NCBI GenBank assembly: GCA_963971535.1
Contig: OZ020594.1
Location: 113,695,474 to 113,759,473 of the forward strand
Direction: 5' to 3'
Source of the DNA: Notolepis coatsorum
Taxonomy: Eukaryota; Chordata; Actinopteri; Aulopiformes; Paralepididae
Length of the DNA stretch: 64,000 bases
A program made the position numbers and the translations under genes. The notes below the pieces were generated by a model. It worked only from the letters and a program-made list of their open reading frames with translations. It made no database searches and had not been told where the DNA came from. Of this stretch, positions 36,782-50,471 are shown in pieces. Positions within the stretch are counted from its first letter, which is position 1, and each line of letters begins with the position of its first letter.

Positions 36782-36789
36782 TATATATA

Positions 36790-37570
36790 TAGGCCTGCCG
36801 CGATAAGCAATAAATCGATTAATTGCCGCGATAATTAAAATAAATGCAATGATTTTGACGGGCGCGATTAATTGCTATTTGCGCGTTTGTTTTAATGAGG
36901 CGGAACCAGTACCCCTTGTCAGTCACTGTCCGTGTTGGGAGGCGGGCCGCTGGCCTTACTACAGAGCACAGCACGGGAGCTCGCCTATAGCAACGCCACA
37001 TATAGCTTAATAACTACATTTCTCAATAGTGTTGCTCCTTTTAACCAAGTAGCGTTGTTTGTAGTGTAACGCTTAGAATAACACAGAATAACGTTAATAC
37101 AATTACATGCATCATTGTTTACAATGAACGGGTGGGGCTAGTCAAAGGACTGGAGACGGGGACAAGTTAAACATGAATTAATTTATTATAACAGGTCGTT
37201 TTCGAGTCGTGCTGCAGTGCCTACGCACCACAGCTATTCTATTATATACTGCTTTGACGCTTCCTCCTCATCGTTGATTGCATGTAGTAGCTGCATCTAA
37301 CGTTAGTAGCTAACGTTAAAACTAAAAAACACAACCGGACGAGACAAGTTGTCGGCTAGGATAATCACAACAATACTTCCGGTCCGGTCGGTGGGCTTCA
37401 AAATAAAAGTCTTAAACACCGGAAAAGACGGAGCGGTGGGCTTCAAAATAAAAGTTTTGGGAAATAAATTTCTCAAAAAAATTCTCTAACCGGTCGCAAT
37501 AATATCGCTTATCGCGATATTTTCGGGGGCAATTAATCGCCCAGCAAAATGTGTTATCGTGGCAGGCCTA
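36790..37570 (+). mobile_element. hAT MITE, TAGGCCTGCC family, 781 bp
   Basis: Perfect-looking termini TAGGCCTGCCGCGATAA and TTATCGTGGCAGGCCTA. TATATATA duplicated at 36782-36789 and 37571-37578. Inverted relative to, and about 210 bp shorter than, the copy at 35465-36456, with only 333 bp between them. Confidence 0.95.
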
Positions 37571-37800
37571 TATATATATTTTTTTTTAATTCTTCTGAAG
37601 GGGTAAAACACTGGTATGGCAGCTATTATTGTACTCTTGTATTACTAGGACATATTTCACATAGTACAGAGGTATTTTAAGAACATTTATTGTGCAAAAA
37701 TGACAGCAGGACAGGAGGTTTCTTTCCCTCAAACTAGTAAACACAATAAAACTCCAAGTCTCCAACATAACTTAGTGTACTGTACTGGTACTGTACATGT
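37571..37800. other. Spacer 3' of hAT transposase
   Basis: AT-rich. Possibly part of the 3' region of the hAT element at 38341-40730. No gene. Confidence 0.35.
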
Positions 37801-38200
37801 TTACTTGGCCTCATTGCTTGTACCCTTAAACAATAAAATATAGCAGCATAAAATCAAATTGAAAAGTAAATTCAAGTACAGCAGGACAGGGGGTTTCTTT
37901 CCCTGGCTCAAACACAATACAACTCCAACTTAACTTTAGTGTACTTGTTTACTTGGCCTCATTGCTTGTACCCTTAAACAATAAAATATAGCAGCATAAA
38001 ATCAAATTGAAAAGTAAATTCAAGTACAGCAGGACAGGGGGTTTCTTTCCCTGGCTCAAACACAATACAACTCCAACTTAACTTTAGTGTACTTGTTTAC
38101 TTGGCCTCATTGCTTGTACCCTTAAACAATAAAATATAGCAGCATAAAATCAAATTGAAAAGTAAATTCAAGAACAGCAGGACAAGAACTTTTTTCCCCA
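37801..38200. repeat. 148-bp tandem repeat, about 2.7 units
   Basis: ttacttggcctcattgcttg recurs at 37801, 37949 and 38097 with near-identical intervening sequence. Lies just downstream of the hAT transposase stop. Confidence 0.9.
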
Positions 38201-38340
38201 AACAATATACCAACTCTCATAATACAAAATTACTAAATAAAACAGTGCAAGTGTTACTCTCTCTTAGTGCAAAAATAAATAAGTAAACATTCCTTTTTGT
38301 GATGCTTACTTAACCAGCCTAATTTATTAAGCCAGCTACA

Positions 38341-40730
<2,390 letters not shown>

Positions 40731-40985
40731 GGCATAAGTGTCTTCCTTTGAGCGAACAAGTTTCTTTTCATTCTTAAAGGGCATCGCGTCTAATGTCCAT
40801 AGCCTCTCGACGTGCTGTAAGAGGGTGGTGTCTTCTTCGTTTATCCTCGAGTAGAGACAGCGAGTGGCTGTCGGTCGGTTGGAAGACCCGGAGAGGGGGC
40901 CTTGTAGTGTCCAACCCAGGCGGGTCTCGACCGCTGCTGGACAGCCTCTGGGCCCGATGTGGACCCGGTCCGTTGATGTGTTTGT
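40731..40985 (-). pseudogene. BEL/Pao pol fragment
   Basis: Minus-strand frame reads GPRGCPAAVETRLGWTLQGP, then LLQHVERLWTLDAMPFKNEK and LVRSKED. This is the characteristic BEL/Pao segment between protease and reverse transcriptase. Only about 80 residues are present. It is fused on one side to the truncated hAT BED finger and on the other to the hairpin repeat, so both boundaries are rearrangement junctions or ends of truncated copies. Confidence 0.75.
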
Positions 40986-41386
40986 TTTATTTCTACGTCC
41001 AAAATTGAGATCACACTCGCAATTCACCCAAGGTAGGGGAAACAAGATTATTTCAGCTGCTACACTCTAAATTGCAATGCATTTCCAATGGGACCGAAAT
41101 TTTACCGTTTAAAGTCGATTCGTAGCCAGGCGGTGCGGTGAAACTTTACGAGTTCGAATACCGCTGTTGCCATAGGCAAGCCGCTCGTTTTGATACCTTT
41201 CACGTGTATGGGGCGCGAACGCTCTGGCACGAGTGGTGTTAGCAAAATCGGTGGAATAATAAAGAGGAATAAAAAGAATAAAAAGACGTACAATAACTAC
41301 AGTGTGGGTGGCAACCTGGCTTCGCCAGGTCCAGGTCACCCACACTGTAATAAAAAGAGTATAGATAACTATAGTGTGGGTGGCAA
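40973..41386 (+). repeat. Hairpin-bearing interspersed repeat, copy B
   Basis: Closely matches 407-848. Hairpin 1 is intact at 41301-41346. Hairpin 2 is cut after its left arm (41373-41386) by the adjoining minisatellite. Confidence 0.85.
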
Positions 41387-41642
41387 GTCTGCTCTCTCTG
41401 CTCCCTCTGCTCTCTCTGCTCTCTCTGCTCTCTCTGCTCTCTCTGCTCCCTCTGCTCTCTCTGCTCTCTCTGCTCCCTCTGCTCTCTCTGCTCTCTCTGC
41501 TCCCTCTGCTCTCTCTGCTCTCTCTGCTCTCTCTGCTCTCTCTGCTCCCTCTGCTCTCTCTGCTCCCTCTGCTCCCTCTGCTCTCTCTGCTCCCTCTGCT
41601 CGCTCTGCTCTCTCTGCTCCCTCTGCTCTCTCTGCTCCCTAT
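41387..41642. repeat. CTCTCTCTGCTCCCTCTG-type minisatellite
   Basis: Nine-base units (tctctctgc / tccctctgc) repeated about 28 times. Ser-Ala-Leu and Arg-Glu-Gln frames are artefacts of the repeat. Confidence 0.95.
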
Positions 41643-41690
41643 GCATCGTCACAATTTGCGTCCTCACTTTTTGTGTATGTGTTGCACGAA

Positions 41691-41939
41691 TTACTCACCA
41701 CACGTAGTAAGCTCACGTACATCCTTATAGGTGATCCATTTATCATCTGGTTGCAGTCCATCTCGAAGGGCTTTTGTGAGCTTTATGTGTTTAGGGGGCC
41801 ATAACACAGTCTGGTCTTTAGCATTAAACCAGCTCTCTAGAACTACTGCTGTCCCACCATTTGGGAACTGTACAACTGACCACAGCACCACCTCACCATT
41901 CATCTTCAAAGGGCTGAAATGAGAATTTACGGTACTCAT
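41691..41939 (-). pseudogene. Second protein of animal CACTA element, exon
   Basis: Frame with VVLWSVVQFPNGGTAVVLES, then VLWPPKHIKLTKALRDG and WITYKDVREL. The W-(V/S)-VV-F...LWPP...W..Y pattern is that of a short protein often found beside transposases in fish and other animals. Acceptor-like ctcatttcag at about 41912 and donor-like GTGTGGTGAGTA near 41692 suggest an internal exon. Same strand as, and downstream of, the transposase at 43148-45636. Function unknown. Confidence 0.5.
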
Positions 41940-42018
41940 AATGATCTCTCCTTACAAGCCATTCCCATACCGTCCTACAAAGCCAAAGTGCACTACACAC
42001 ATTGCATTTTTGAAGCAT

Positions 42019-42990
42019 TTAAAGGAAAACTCCAACATTTTGTGAAATTTGCTTATTTGTCATCTTCCCTGGAGTTATAAGAAGATGCATACCTTTTTCG
42101 TCTCTCTGCATGCATTGGGCTTAGGGAACGCCTGGACCGTTAGCCTAGCTTAACTTCATCACTGGAAGTGGGGCAGACATCTAACCTAGTTCACTACAGT
42201 CAGGAAATATACTCCAAATACAATCAAAATACAACTCCCAAACGTTCCCGTAAACATGTTGTGACCTGTGTATTTACCACGTCTCCCAGTCACACAAGTC
42301 ACACAAGTCTCCCAGTCACACAAGTCACACAAGTCTCCAAGTCACACAAGTCTCCAAGTCACACAAGTCACACAAGTCCAAGTCACACGAGTCACACAAG
42401 TCTCCAAGTCACATGAGTCTCCAAGTCACATGAGTCACACAAGTCTCCAAGTCACACAAGTCTCCAAGTCACACAAGTCCAAGTCTCCAAGTCACACGAG
42501 TCACACAAGTCTCCAAGTCACATGAGTCACACAAGTCTCCAAGTCTCCAAGTCACACAAGTCACACAAGTCACACAAGTCCAAGTCACACGAGTCACACG
42601 AGTCACACAAGTCTCCAAGTCACATGAGTCACACAAGTCTCCAAGTCACACAAGTCACACGAGTCTCCAAGTCACACAAGTCTCCCAGTCACACGAGACT
42701 CATGTGACTGGGAGACTCGTGTGACTTGTGTGACTGGGAGACGTGGTAAACACAGGTCACAACATGTTTACAGGAACGTTTGGGAGTTGTATTTGGAGTA
42801 TATTTCCTGACTGTAGTGAACTAGGCTAGATGTCTGCCCCACTTCCAGTGATGAAGTTAAGCTAGGCTAACGGTCCAGGCGTTCCCTAAGCCCAAAGCAT
42901 GCAGAGAGACGAAAAAGGTATGTATCTTCTTGTCCAACTCCAGGGAAGATGTTAAATAAGCTAATTTCACAAAATGTTGGAGTTTTCCTG
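42019..42990. mobile_element. Foldback element with internal minisatellite
   Basis: Two inverted arms of about 280-290 bp (42019-42305 and 42710-42990), matching almost throughout: both start AGGAAAACTCCAACATTTTG and end at gtctcccagtcacac. The centre (about 42290-42710) is a tandem array of agtcacacaagtctcca-type units that is itself an extension of the arm ends. No coding capacity. An outer TTTAAAGGAAAAC on the left only suggests a TTAA-type site but this is not secure. Confidence 0.88.
42290..42710. repeat. Minisatellite of AGTCACACAAGTCTCC units
   Basis: Mixed 9-, 17- and 24-bp units (agtcacaca, agtctcca). The Ser-His-Thr-Ser frames are artefacts. Confidence 0.93.
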
Positions 42991-43147
42991 TAAGCGTTTC
43001 AATTGGCCAGCCAAACATGTTATCTGTGTACATGTAATATTGTACTAATTGTGTATTTATTAATGAGGTAAGTTATGCCCCGAAATCCGACGTTAGAGTC
43101 AGTGTGTCAATATAGTTACTGCACTTTAGCTTTGTAGGGCAGTATGG

Positions 43148-45636
43148 TTATGCTGTTAAATGAAGTAGTGGTATTGCAATGGCACCATCTCCGTCTGGAG
43201 AGAGAAGACATTTGCGCTTGATATAGCCAAGTTTACCTATCCCTATATCTTCTTGCAAGCCACTGACCTTGTATGTACCAATGTATGATGATTCACAGGG
43301 ATACATGTAGTATGGCTGTTTGTGTCTGTACTTTCTGTAAATTATATATACCTCTTCCTCTGATTTAAGAATATTCTCTACTAATGCAAATCCATCTCCA
43401 ATCTCAATACAATTGTCTCCTTTCTTTGTGGACAAAGTAAACCGATGAGTGGAGACCTTCCTGTACTGTTGTGAAGAAGTAAACTGTGTGGGGACAGGCC
43501 CATCAGTGTGAATATTACGCAAAATTGGAACATGTGGAATTTCAGACAACCTTTTCACTACCTGTTGTAGAGGCTGATGTGGCTTGCGTAGAAGATGCTT
43601 AATTTGTCCAAGATAGTTCTCAAAAGGGAATCCTGAGATATTATCTAGAGTGCCAAACTTCCTGTATTCCTCAGCCAAATGAATAAGCTGGTGTACATTG
43701 TACACAATTTCATCTTTTCCATACACTGTCCCAAAGTGTTCAACAAAAGAAACCATCAACTTGTGCGCAAAGGCCAACATTTCCTCAGAAATACTAGGGG
43801 ACAGCAACAAGTACATTCCAACAGAAAACAACATGAAGTTGTCATACAGCTCACTGGGGAGGGAATCCTTCAAAACAACAGGACCCCAATACAACATGAA
43901 GGATCGCAACTCAGTAGCTTTCCAGCGATCTAACTCTGACAGTTCCCTTGGTTTACGGTTAAATTCACAAGGCATGTAGGAACGTAGCTTTAGCAGTTTA
44001 CCTGAAATGGCTTGTACAGTTTTGGAAGGGACCCTTGTTGCCAAATTCTTCCCCTTTAACCATATATTAAGCAGTTTCCTTGTAACTCCGAGACAACAGA
44101 GATGCATGTAATCAGTTGGAAACATAGAAACCATCTTAACTAAACCTGTTAAAGGGCTCGTCCCATTGTGATGTGCCTCATCAACCATGTCTGAGAAACT
44201 GGAGTCTGTCCTAAGTCTGACTTTTGTTTCAGGATATGTCATTTTATTTCTCCATACACCCTCCTGAAAACACTTGTCACAACCAGAATAGCCATTAAAT
44301 GCCTTGGTCTGCTTTATAAGCTCTAGCCGGGGCATCACAAATGAAAGAAGAAATCTGTACATCAAATTGCTTGTCATTATAAATAATGCCATTAGACAGT
44401 ACATTCTGAAGATCTTTGACAAACTGCTCTAGGTACTCAAAAACACTCTTTGGCTTGCTTAGACCACAAAAAATGCCAACAACAAATGGGGACTTTGTGT
44501 AGTCACATTTGAGACTTCCAAGTATGGGCCAAAACTGAAGTTTAGAACTTTTGAATAAAGGTAAACCATCTATATTAAACTGTAAATTAAGAGTTGTCAG
44601 AGTTGCCGGTAAAATCAAACATGCCAACCGTGAAAGCACCCCTTTGACTAAACCAAAATGATAGTATTCTCCCTAGTGATGCACGATATATCGGCCGCCG
44701 ATATAATATCGGCCGATATGGCCGTTTTTTTACACATCGGTATCGGTCCGATATCAAGATAGGGCCGATATTAAAAAAAAAAAAAAAAAACACATTTTTT
44801 TTAATACTTTTTTTTTTTTTTTATTATTATCTTTTTTTTCTTCTTTTTACATGTTTTGGCCTTAAATAGTTTCAAAATATCAGTCATTTCTGAAAATAAG
44901 TTACAAAAGTAAAAAAAATTATGCGTTTTGGAAAATAGCTCTTTATTTGATTATCATAAAAACGTGTTTTCTATACAGAGATATCGACATCGGTAAATAT
45001 CGGTATCGGCCAGAACAGCAATATTAATATCGGTTATCGGTATCGGCCACAATTTTCACATCGGTGCATCACTAATTCTCCCCCTTCAATCTTAGTGGTA
45101 GGCACATGTTTTTGTGTTCCTAGCAATGTTCTTCCATCTTTAGGAAGGGTGGGGTGAAACATCTTCAAAATGGACAGCAAAGATGATAGTGCAACCAGAG
45201 AGACTGAATAGGATGTTGCCCAATATTTTAAACTTGTCATGAGGAAATCTTCATTATGCTCATCACTGTCAAAGACATGTTCAGGTTCAATTTCGTCATC
45301 CCCAGCTATACTTTCAAAATGTGCATTTGACTCACCTGGTGAGTCAATATTTTCACTTTGATCACTGATAGTTAGTGGTCTGTTTAGTGGCAAGTCTGAA
45401 GTTGATAAATCTAGTGGCAAGTCTGATCTAGTTGTTAAATCTAGTGGCAAGTCTGTCTTTGGTGAATCTAGCAGGCACTCAGTAGAGGCTGTGACAGGAT
45501 CTGTGTTCTCTAAAGAGTGATGGTTTGTCCTTGAATTAGCAGCAACAATTAACTTATAATCAGTGAGGATAGCCTGCTCTGTCTCTCTCACTAATTTGTT
45601 GACTCTACGTCTTTTAGCCCGAGAATAAGATGACAT
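43148..45636 (-). pseudogene. Animal CACTA/EnSpm transposase (TNP2-like), broken
   Basis: N-terminal frame 45636-45075: basic start SYSRAKRRRVNKLV, acidic middle, then SLVALSSLLSILKMFHPTLP. Coding continues across a 401-bp hAT MITE at 44673 with EYYHFGLVKG, then NIDGLPLFKSSKLQFWP, FVVGIFCGLSKP and VQISSFICDAPARA. A frame change near 44320 leads to the long frame with YSGCDKCFQEG, FPTDYMHLCCLGVTRKLL, YNVHQLIHLAEEYRKFG and FENYLG, ending at 43148. These are the landmarks of TNP2-type transposases found with a second small protein in animal EnSpm elements. Terminal CACT repeats were not located, and the MITE plus frameshift prevent expression of a whole protein. Confidence 0.85.
44674..45074. 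mobile_element. hAT MITE inside CACTA transposase, 401 bp
   Basis: Termini TAGTGATGCACGATA and ATCGGTGCATCACTA. ATTCTCCC duplicated at 44666-44673 and 45075-45082, splitting the codons for KIEGGEYY. Interior consists of repeated CGATAT/ATCGG words and A/T runs. Confidence 0.95.
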
Positions 45637-45656
45637 AGTGATGAGGTGCTGTAGTC

Positions 45657-46208
45657 AATGTAATGGTACATAAATTGTGCTATTTACTTGGCTAGAACAG
45701 GTCTTTGCTTCAATTGCTGCAACGTGCGGCTTCTTGAAACTGGTACGTGATTCTGGAAAAAGAAAGGAAAAAGGGGGGAGGGTCCTGATTAATGTGCTGC
45801 ATTGCAATGTGCAGGGTGAAACGCTTGCATAATTCTACATTTTGATCAATATCAAGAGAGTCCATTATTATATTATTGTTATATTGTTCATTAGAAAATA
45901 CCATGCATATAACCAAACGTCTAACTATATAGTAAATGTAATGGTACATAAATTGTGGTATTTACTTGGCTAGAACAGGTCTTTGCTTCCATTGCTGCAA
46001 CGTGCGGCTTCTTGAAACTGGTACGTGATTCTGGAAAAAGAAAGAAAAAAGGGGGGAGGGTCCTGATTAATGTGCTGCATTGCAATGTGCAGGGTGAAAC
46101 GCTTGCATAATTCTACATTTTGATCAATATCAAGAGAGTTCATTATTATATTATTGTTATATTGTTCATTAGAAAATACCATGCATATAACCAAACGTCT
46201 AACTATAT
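45657..46208. repeat. 278-bp tandem duplication
   Basis: Two near-identical copies starting aatgtaatggtacataaatt at 45657 and 45935, just upstream of the CACTA transposase start. Probably 5' noncoding sequence of that element, duplicated. Confidence 0.9.
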
Positions 46209-46420
46209 ACTATCTGTATGTCATGTATGTCCCTCCCTATGCCATAAATGTCATCATGTGTATGTCATAAATGTCACTATGAATTGAAAATGGGGGACCC
46301 TGATGTAAACGAGACAAAAACGTCTTTCTCTGGTCCGCATCCCCTTAACAATTGTGTGTATTGAGCCATACTGTATTGTACCCCTTCTGCAATCTGTTAA
46401 ATAAAGTTTTCATTCAACAT
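46209..46420 (+). repeat. L2-like LINE 3' end fragment
   Basis: Carries gaattgaaaatgggggaccc, ccccttaacaattgtgtgta and aaataaagttttcattc, as in the other LINE tails. Confidence 0.9.
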
Positions 46421-46633
46421 TAGCAGGACCAGTGACTTGACTACTTCCTGTTCACCCAATAAGCATGCTTTTGATTGGCTGAGTCGCACAACGTCATTCA
46501 GTACCAACGCACGCAATTGGAGCACGCAATTTCTGTTCGTTTGGCGCTAGAATAATTACATCGAAATAATAAATAACTGGTTATAGGTCTTAAACAACCG
46601 TACGATTCCACTTGCACACTCTCCAGAGTTATA
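46421..46633. other. Spacer left of piggyBac element
   Basis: No feature is supported apart from the TTAA target at 46634. Confidence 0.35.
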
Positions 46634-46984
46634 TTAACACTTTGGGTGCCGGCCAGAAATCCGGAAAAAACGTGTGGATTGCTAGGATTCCTGGGCGATT
46701 TTAGCATATCTCATGATCTTAGCGGAGCTATTTCTATATTTTATATTATAACTATGGGGAAATGGTTTGGCTCATTTGACGACGACAAGTTGATGTACAC
46801 AATGAAAAAAAACGTTTGTTTCTGCATGTCTTCGTTCGTTCACAATTACAAGTTAAAAAACTTCAACAAAGGGTAAAAATACAGGTAAATTCTTTAGAAC
46901 AGGAGTTACAGGCACTTTTATGAAAGGTGCGCCGGCCGGGATGATAATAGGTACTGAACGTGTTATAAAGCAATTTAGACTGGG

Positions 46985-47636
46985 ATGGATGGATGGATGG
47001 TTTGATTGATAGATTGTTTTATTGGTTTGATTGATAGATTGTTTTGTTGGTTGTTTGATTGATTGATTGTTTTGTTTGATTGATTGATTGTTTTGTTGGT
47101 TGTTTGATTGATTGATTGTTTTATTGTTTTATTGGTTGTTTGATTGATAGATGTTTGATAGATTGTTTTATTGGTTTGATTGATAGATTGTTTTGTTGGT
47201 TGTTTGATTGTTTTATTGGTTGTTTGATTGATAGATTGTTTGATAGATTGTTGGTTTGATTGATTTATTGTTTTGTTGGTTGATTGATTGTTTTGTTTGA
47301 TTGATTGATTGTTTTGTTGGTTGTTTGATTGATTGATTGTTTGATTGTTTTATTGGTTGTTTGATTGATTGATTGTTTGATAGATTGTTTTATTGGTTTG
47401 ATTGATAGATTGTTTTATTGTTTTGTTGGTTGTTTGATTGATTTATTGTTTTGTTTGATTGATTGATTGATTGTTTTGTTGGTTGTTTGATTGTTTTATT
47501 GGTTGTTTGATTGATAGATTGTTTGATAGATTGATTTATTGTTTTGTTGGTTGTTTGATTGATTGTTTGATTGTTTTATTGGTTGTTTGATTGATTGATT
47601 GTTTGATAGATTGTTTTATTGGTTTGATTGATAGAT
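46985..47636. repeat. TTGATTGATTGTTT-type simple-sequence array
   Basis: Irregular mixture of ttgattga, ttgatagattg, ttttattggt and ttttgttggt words. It continues after the SINE at 48120-48272. Confidence 0.93.
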
Positions 47637-48119
47637 TTTTTTTTTTAAATCTTTTTCCCCCTCCATTTTCCTCCGATTTTCTCCCATCCCAATGTTAGTC
47701 GTATGCCAATTCCCAGTCCCTTCCTGGTCGCTGCGCACTTACCCCCCACAGTCAGATCATCTGGGAGAGTGGAGGCTACCACGTGCTTCCTCCGACACAC
47801 GTCCAGCCAATCACCGCTTCTTTTCACCTGGCAGCGCGGATTCTCATCGAGAGGGCGTAGCGTGTGGGAGGACCACACTATCCCCCTCAAGTCCTATCCG
47901 CGCTTAGCAGGCGCCCCGACCGAACTGTAGGAGTCGCTGTTTACAACGACCCGGACCCACCCCGCCAGCTTCTCCCACCCTCTAATACAGCCAATTGTAT
48001 TAGTGCAGACGGCCAGCCAAGCTGGTGACAATCCCGGAGCTGTGAGCTGGATTAAAACAGGCGAATCCAGCTTACAGCTCCGGGGTTGGTGACGAACGCA
48101 ATCTCCGCTCGGCCACCTA
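47637..48119 (-). repeat. SINE-like retroposon in the TTGA array
   Basis: Minus strand begins GGCGGTTAGGTGGCCGAGCG, a tRNA-like A-box region, and ends in GGAAAAAGATTTAAAAAAA. The flanking word TGATTGATAGATT occurs on both sides (about 47625 and 48121), which fits a target duplication, though the array itself is repetitive. A 25-bp inverted repeat (ccagcttacagctccggg / cccggagctgtgagctgg) lies at about 48032-48085. Confidence 0.7.
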
Positions 48120-48272
48120 ACCGCCTGATTGATAGATTGTTTTATTGTTTTGTTGGTTGTTTGATTGATTGATTGTTTTGTTGGTTGTTTGATTGATTGA
48201 TTGTTTTATTGGTAGTTTGATTGATTGTTTTGTTGATTGTTTGATTGATTGATTGATTGATTGACAGTCCGA
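48120..48272. repeat. TTGATTGATTGTTT-type array, continuation
   Basis: Same words as 46985-47636. Ends in short cagtccgactgactga repeats. Confidence 0.9.
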
Positions 48273-48755
48273 CTGACTGACAGTCCGACTGACTGACAAA
48301 CTTGAAATGCAGTAATACTATTATATCGATCAGGTGGGAATATATTGTATTGATCAGGTTAGTAGATATTGTACCGATCAGGTATTATAGATCATGTGCA
48401 TGCAATAAACTAAAAAAAAACATTTCGACTGTTTCTCATTCATGTACTGTGCATAATCTGCTCCTGTGTTGTAGACACTGTGTTGCTCTGTACCTGTTTT
48501 CCAATTTATTCGTCCATACATGATAAACACATTCATAAAGTAATAATATCTTGTATTGATAATATATCAATTAGTTTCACCTGGAAATACTACTACCTTA
48601 TCAACCACCATGCATGGCGCTAATGAACAAGTAAGTTATAACTACTGGTGTAGGTCCAGAAAACATTATTATAAAATACAGAATACTTTACAATGCAGAA
48701 AACTTGAAACTTTGATGAAATGAACATTTTTATTGCAAAATATGTTCAATAAACT
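48273..48755. other. Unassigned AT-rich spacer
   Basis: The word tattgtaYYgatcaggt is repeated three times at about 48327-48385. Otherwise nothing. Confidence 0.35.
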
Positions 48756-48973
48756 GGGTGACAAGTCATCAGTCCCAACCATTGTTGCTGTGCATTAGAC
48801 ACATATGCTGGTAACATTCACAGTATAAAATTATGGTAATTTACCAAGACAATACCTTATAAAAAGTGAACACTGGCTGATGATAACCAACCATTGTTTC
48901 AGTGCATTTAGGAGTTTGCTGGTAACATTCACAGTATAGGATTATGGTAATTTACCAAGACAATACCTTATAA
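48756..48973. repeat. 108-111-bp satellite, left part
   Basis: First two, more diverged, units of the array that continues at 50472. Cut by a hAT insertion at CCTTATAA. Confidence 0.9.
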
Positions 48974-50471
48974 CAGGGTTCGAAATTAACGGGGGCTTGG
49001 GGCATAATGTCCTTGAAAATGGATAAAATGCCCTCGAAAATCAGTTAAGGGGGGCACTTAATGCCCCCGACAGTTTACTAATTATATATATATATTTATC
49101 CGGTAATGGAGCGTCTGTGTATCGTATACGGTTCAGATGACGCGCAAATAAAAAAAAATCATTTGGCGGAGCCGGTGTTCTGCACTGGCTGCAGCAGCAG
49201 CAGCAGCCAGGTGCTAGTCAGTTTGTGTAAAAATGGCACGCACAATATAAATCAATCTTCATTACGACTTTAAAAACATAGCCATTAACATTACATAGGC
49301 CTACACACATCTTGCCATAGCGTTAGCAGTTTGTACAATGTTTGTAGCTGTTAGCTAGCTAGCCCTTCACAACAACAGCTAACACCGTAGCTACTAGCTA
49401 CTGTAGCAGAGGAGGAAATGGGAGTCTGAGAGGCGGGGTGTTTAAAGACAATGATAGGCGTTTATTCAACATCCAAGAAGGCTAACATACAACTGTGTTT
49501 TACTAACTCCAACCGGGACTATTGCCGCTTTCGCGCTGCTTGTTGACGTTATGAACTGCTCCTAACGTGACCGGAGCTGAAGGTGGCGGTGCCACACGCT
49601 AAAATGTCCGTGGGGACCCGGCGCCAACCCATAGATAGTTCCAACTCACCGAATTACGTAATCCACCACAGTTGCACTCAATATTTAAATAATGTTAGTC
49701 TAAATATATGTAGACAGAAACACAATAATTTCAAGCAGAAAACGAATCTTTCCATTAAGAACTGACAAGCAGGGAATTTAAACATGGTTGACATTGTTTT
49801 TGTGTGTTTATATTAATTAAAGAAAGGAAAGTCTAGTGCTGGCTGAGCATATTGTTTGTTTGCACTAAATTAATACTTTGACAAATGTAGCCTATATTTT
49901 TCAGTCAGTTCGGTCTTTGTGTGCCAAACATTATTTAAGGCTGTAAACACTGTAAACCTTTTATTTTATTTTTAATAAATGAGAAACATGTTTAGATTTG
50001 AGTGTTATAGAAAAAGAAAGCAATACGCTTGGACCAGCACTCACAGATTTTGGTATATTTAATGGCAGCCTGAAACAAACATGTTTCGGAACGATTATGT
50101 TCCGAAACATGTTTGTTTCAGGCTGCCATTAAATATACCAAAATCTGTGAGTGCTGGTCCAAGCGTATTGCTTTCTTTTTCTATTATACTCGACGGGATT
50201 TCAGCACCCAGTGTTATAATTTGTGAGCGCAGTCTATCTTGACTTTTAGATTTGAGTGTTACATTTTTTTTAATAAAAATTAACGTATATCGAACTGAAA
50301 ACCGTGACCCCAAATTCGTGATATGAACCAAACCGTCCATTTTGTGAACCGTCCCACCCCTACCGTTTATCATAAAAATTCAGTGCCCCCGAAATACAAA
50401 AAAAAGCCCCTGAAAATCAATTAAGGGGGGCAAAAAAAGCCCTTGAAAAAAAATGTTAATTTCTAACCCTG
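48974..50471. mobile_element. hAT-type element, 1498 bp, in the satellite
   Basis: Ends CAGGGTTCGAAATTAACG and TTAATTTCTAACCCTG. CCTTATAA duplicated at 48966-48973 and 50472-50479. Subterminal repeats gggcataatg / tgccccc with attaaggggggca lie on both sides. No intact transposase. Contains a perfect palindrome (50007-50184) and a terminus of a further hAT (cgtcccacccctac at about 50350). Confidence 0.92.
50007..50184. repeat. Perfect 86-bp inverted repeat, 6-bp loop
   Basis: Arms 50007-50092 and 50099-50184 appear fully complementary around GATTAT. The word tttagatttgagtgtta (17 bp) occurs at both outer sides (about 49991 and 50246), which looks like a target duplication around the palindrome plus about 60 bp of extra sequence. 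Confidence 0.9.

Noticed and set aside
41190-41804. Ser/Ala/Leu-rich 204-residue protein
   Set aside because: Translation of the 9-bp CTCTCTGC minisatellite joined to flanking repeat sequence. The opposite strand gives an equally open Arg-Glu-Gln frame.
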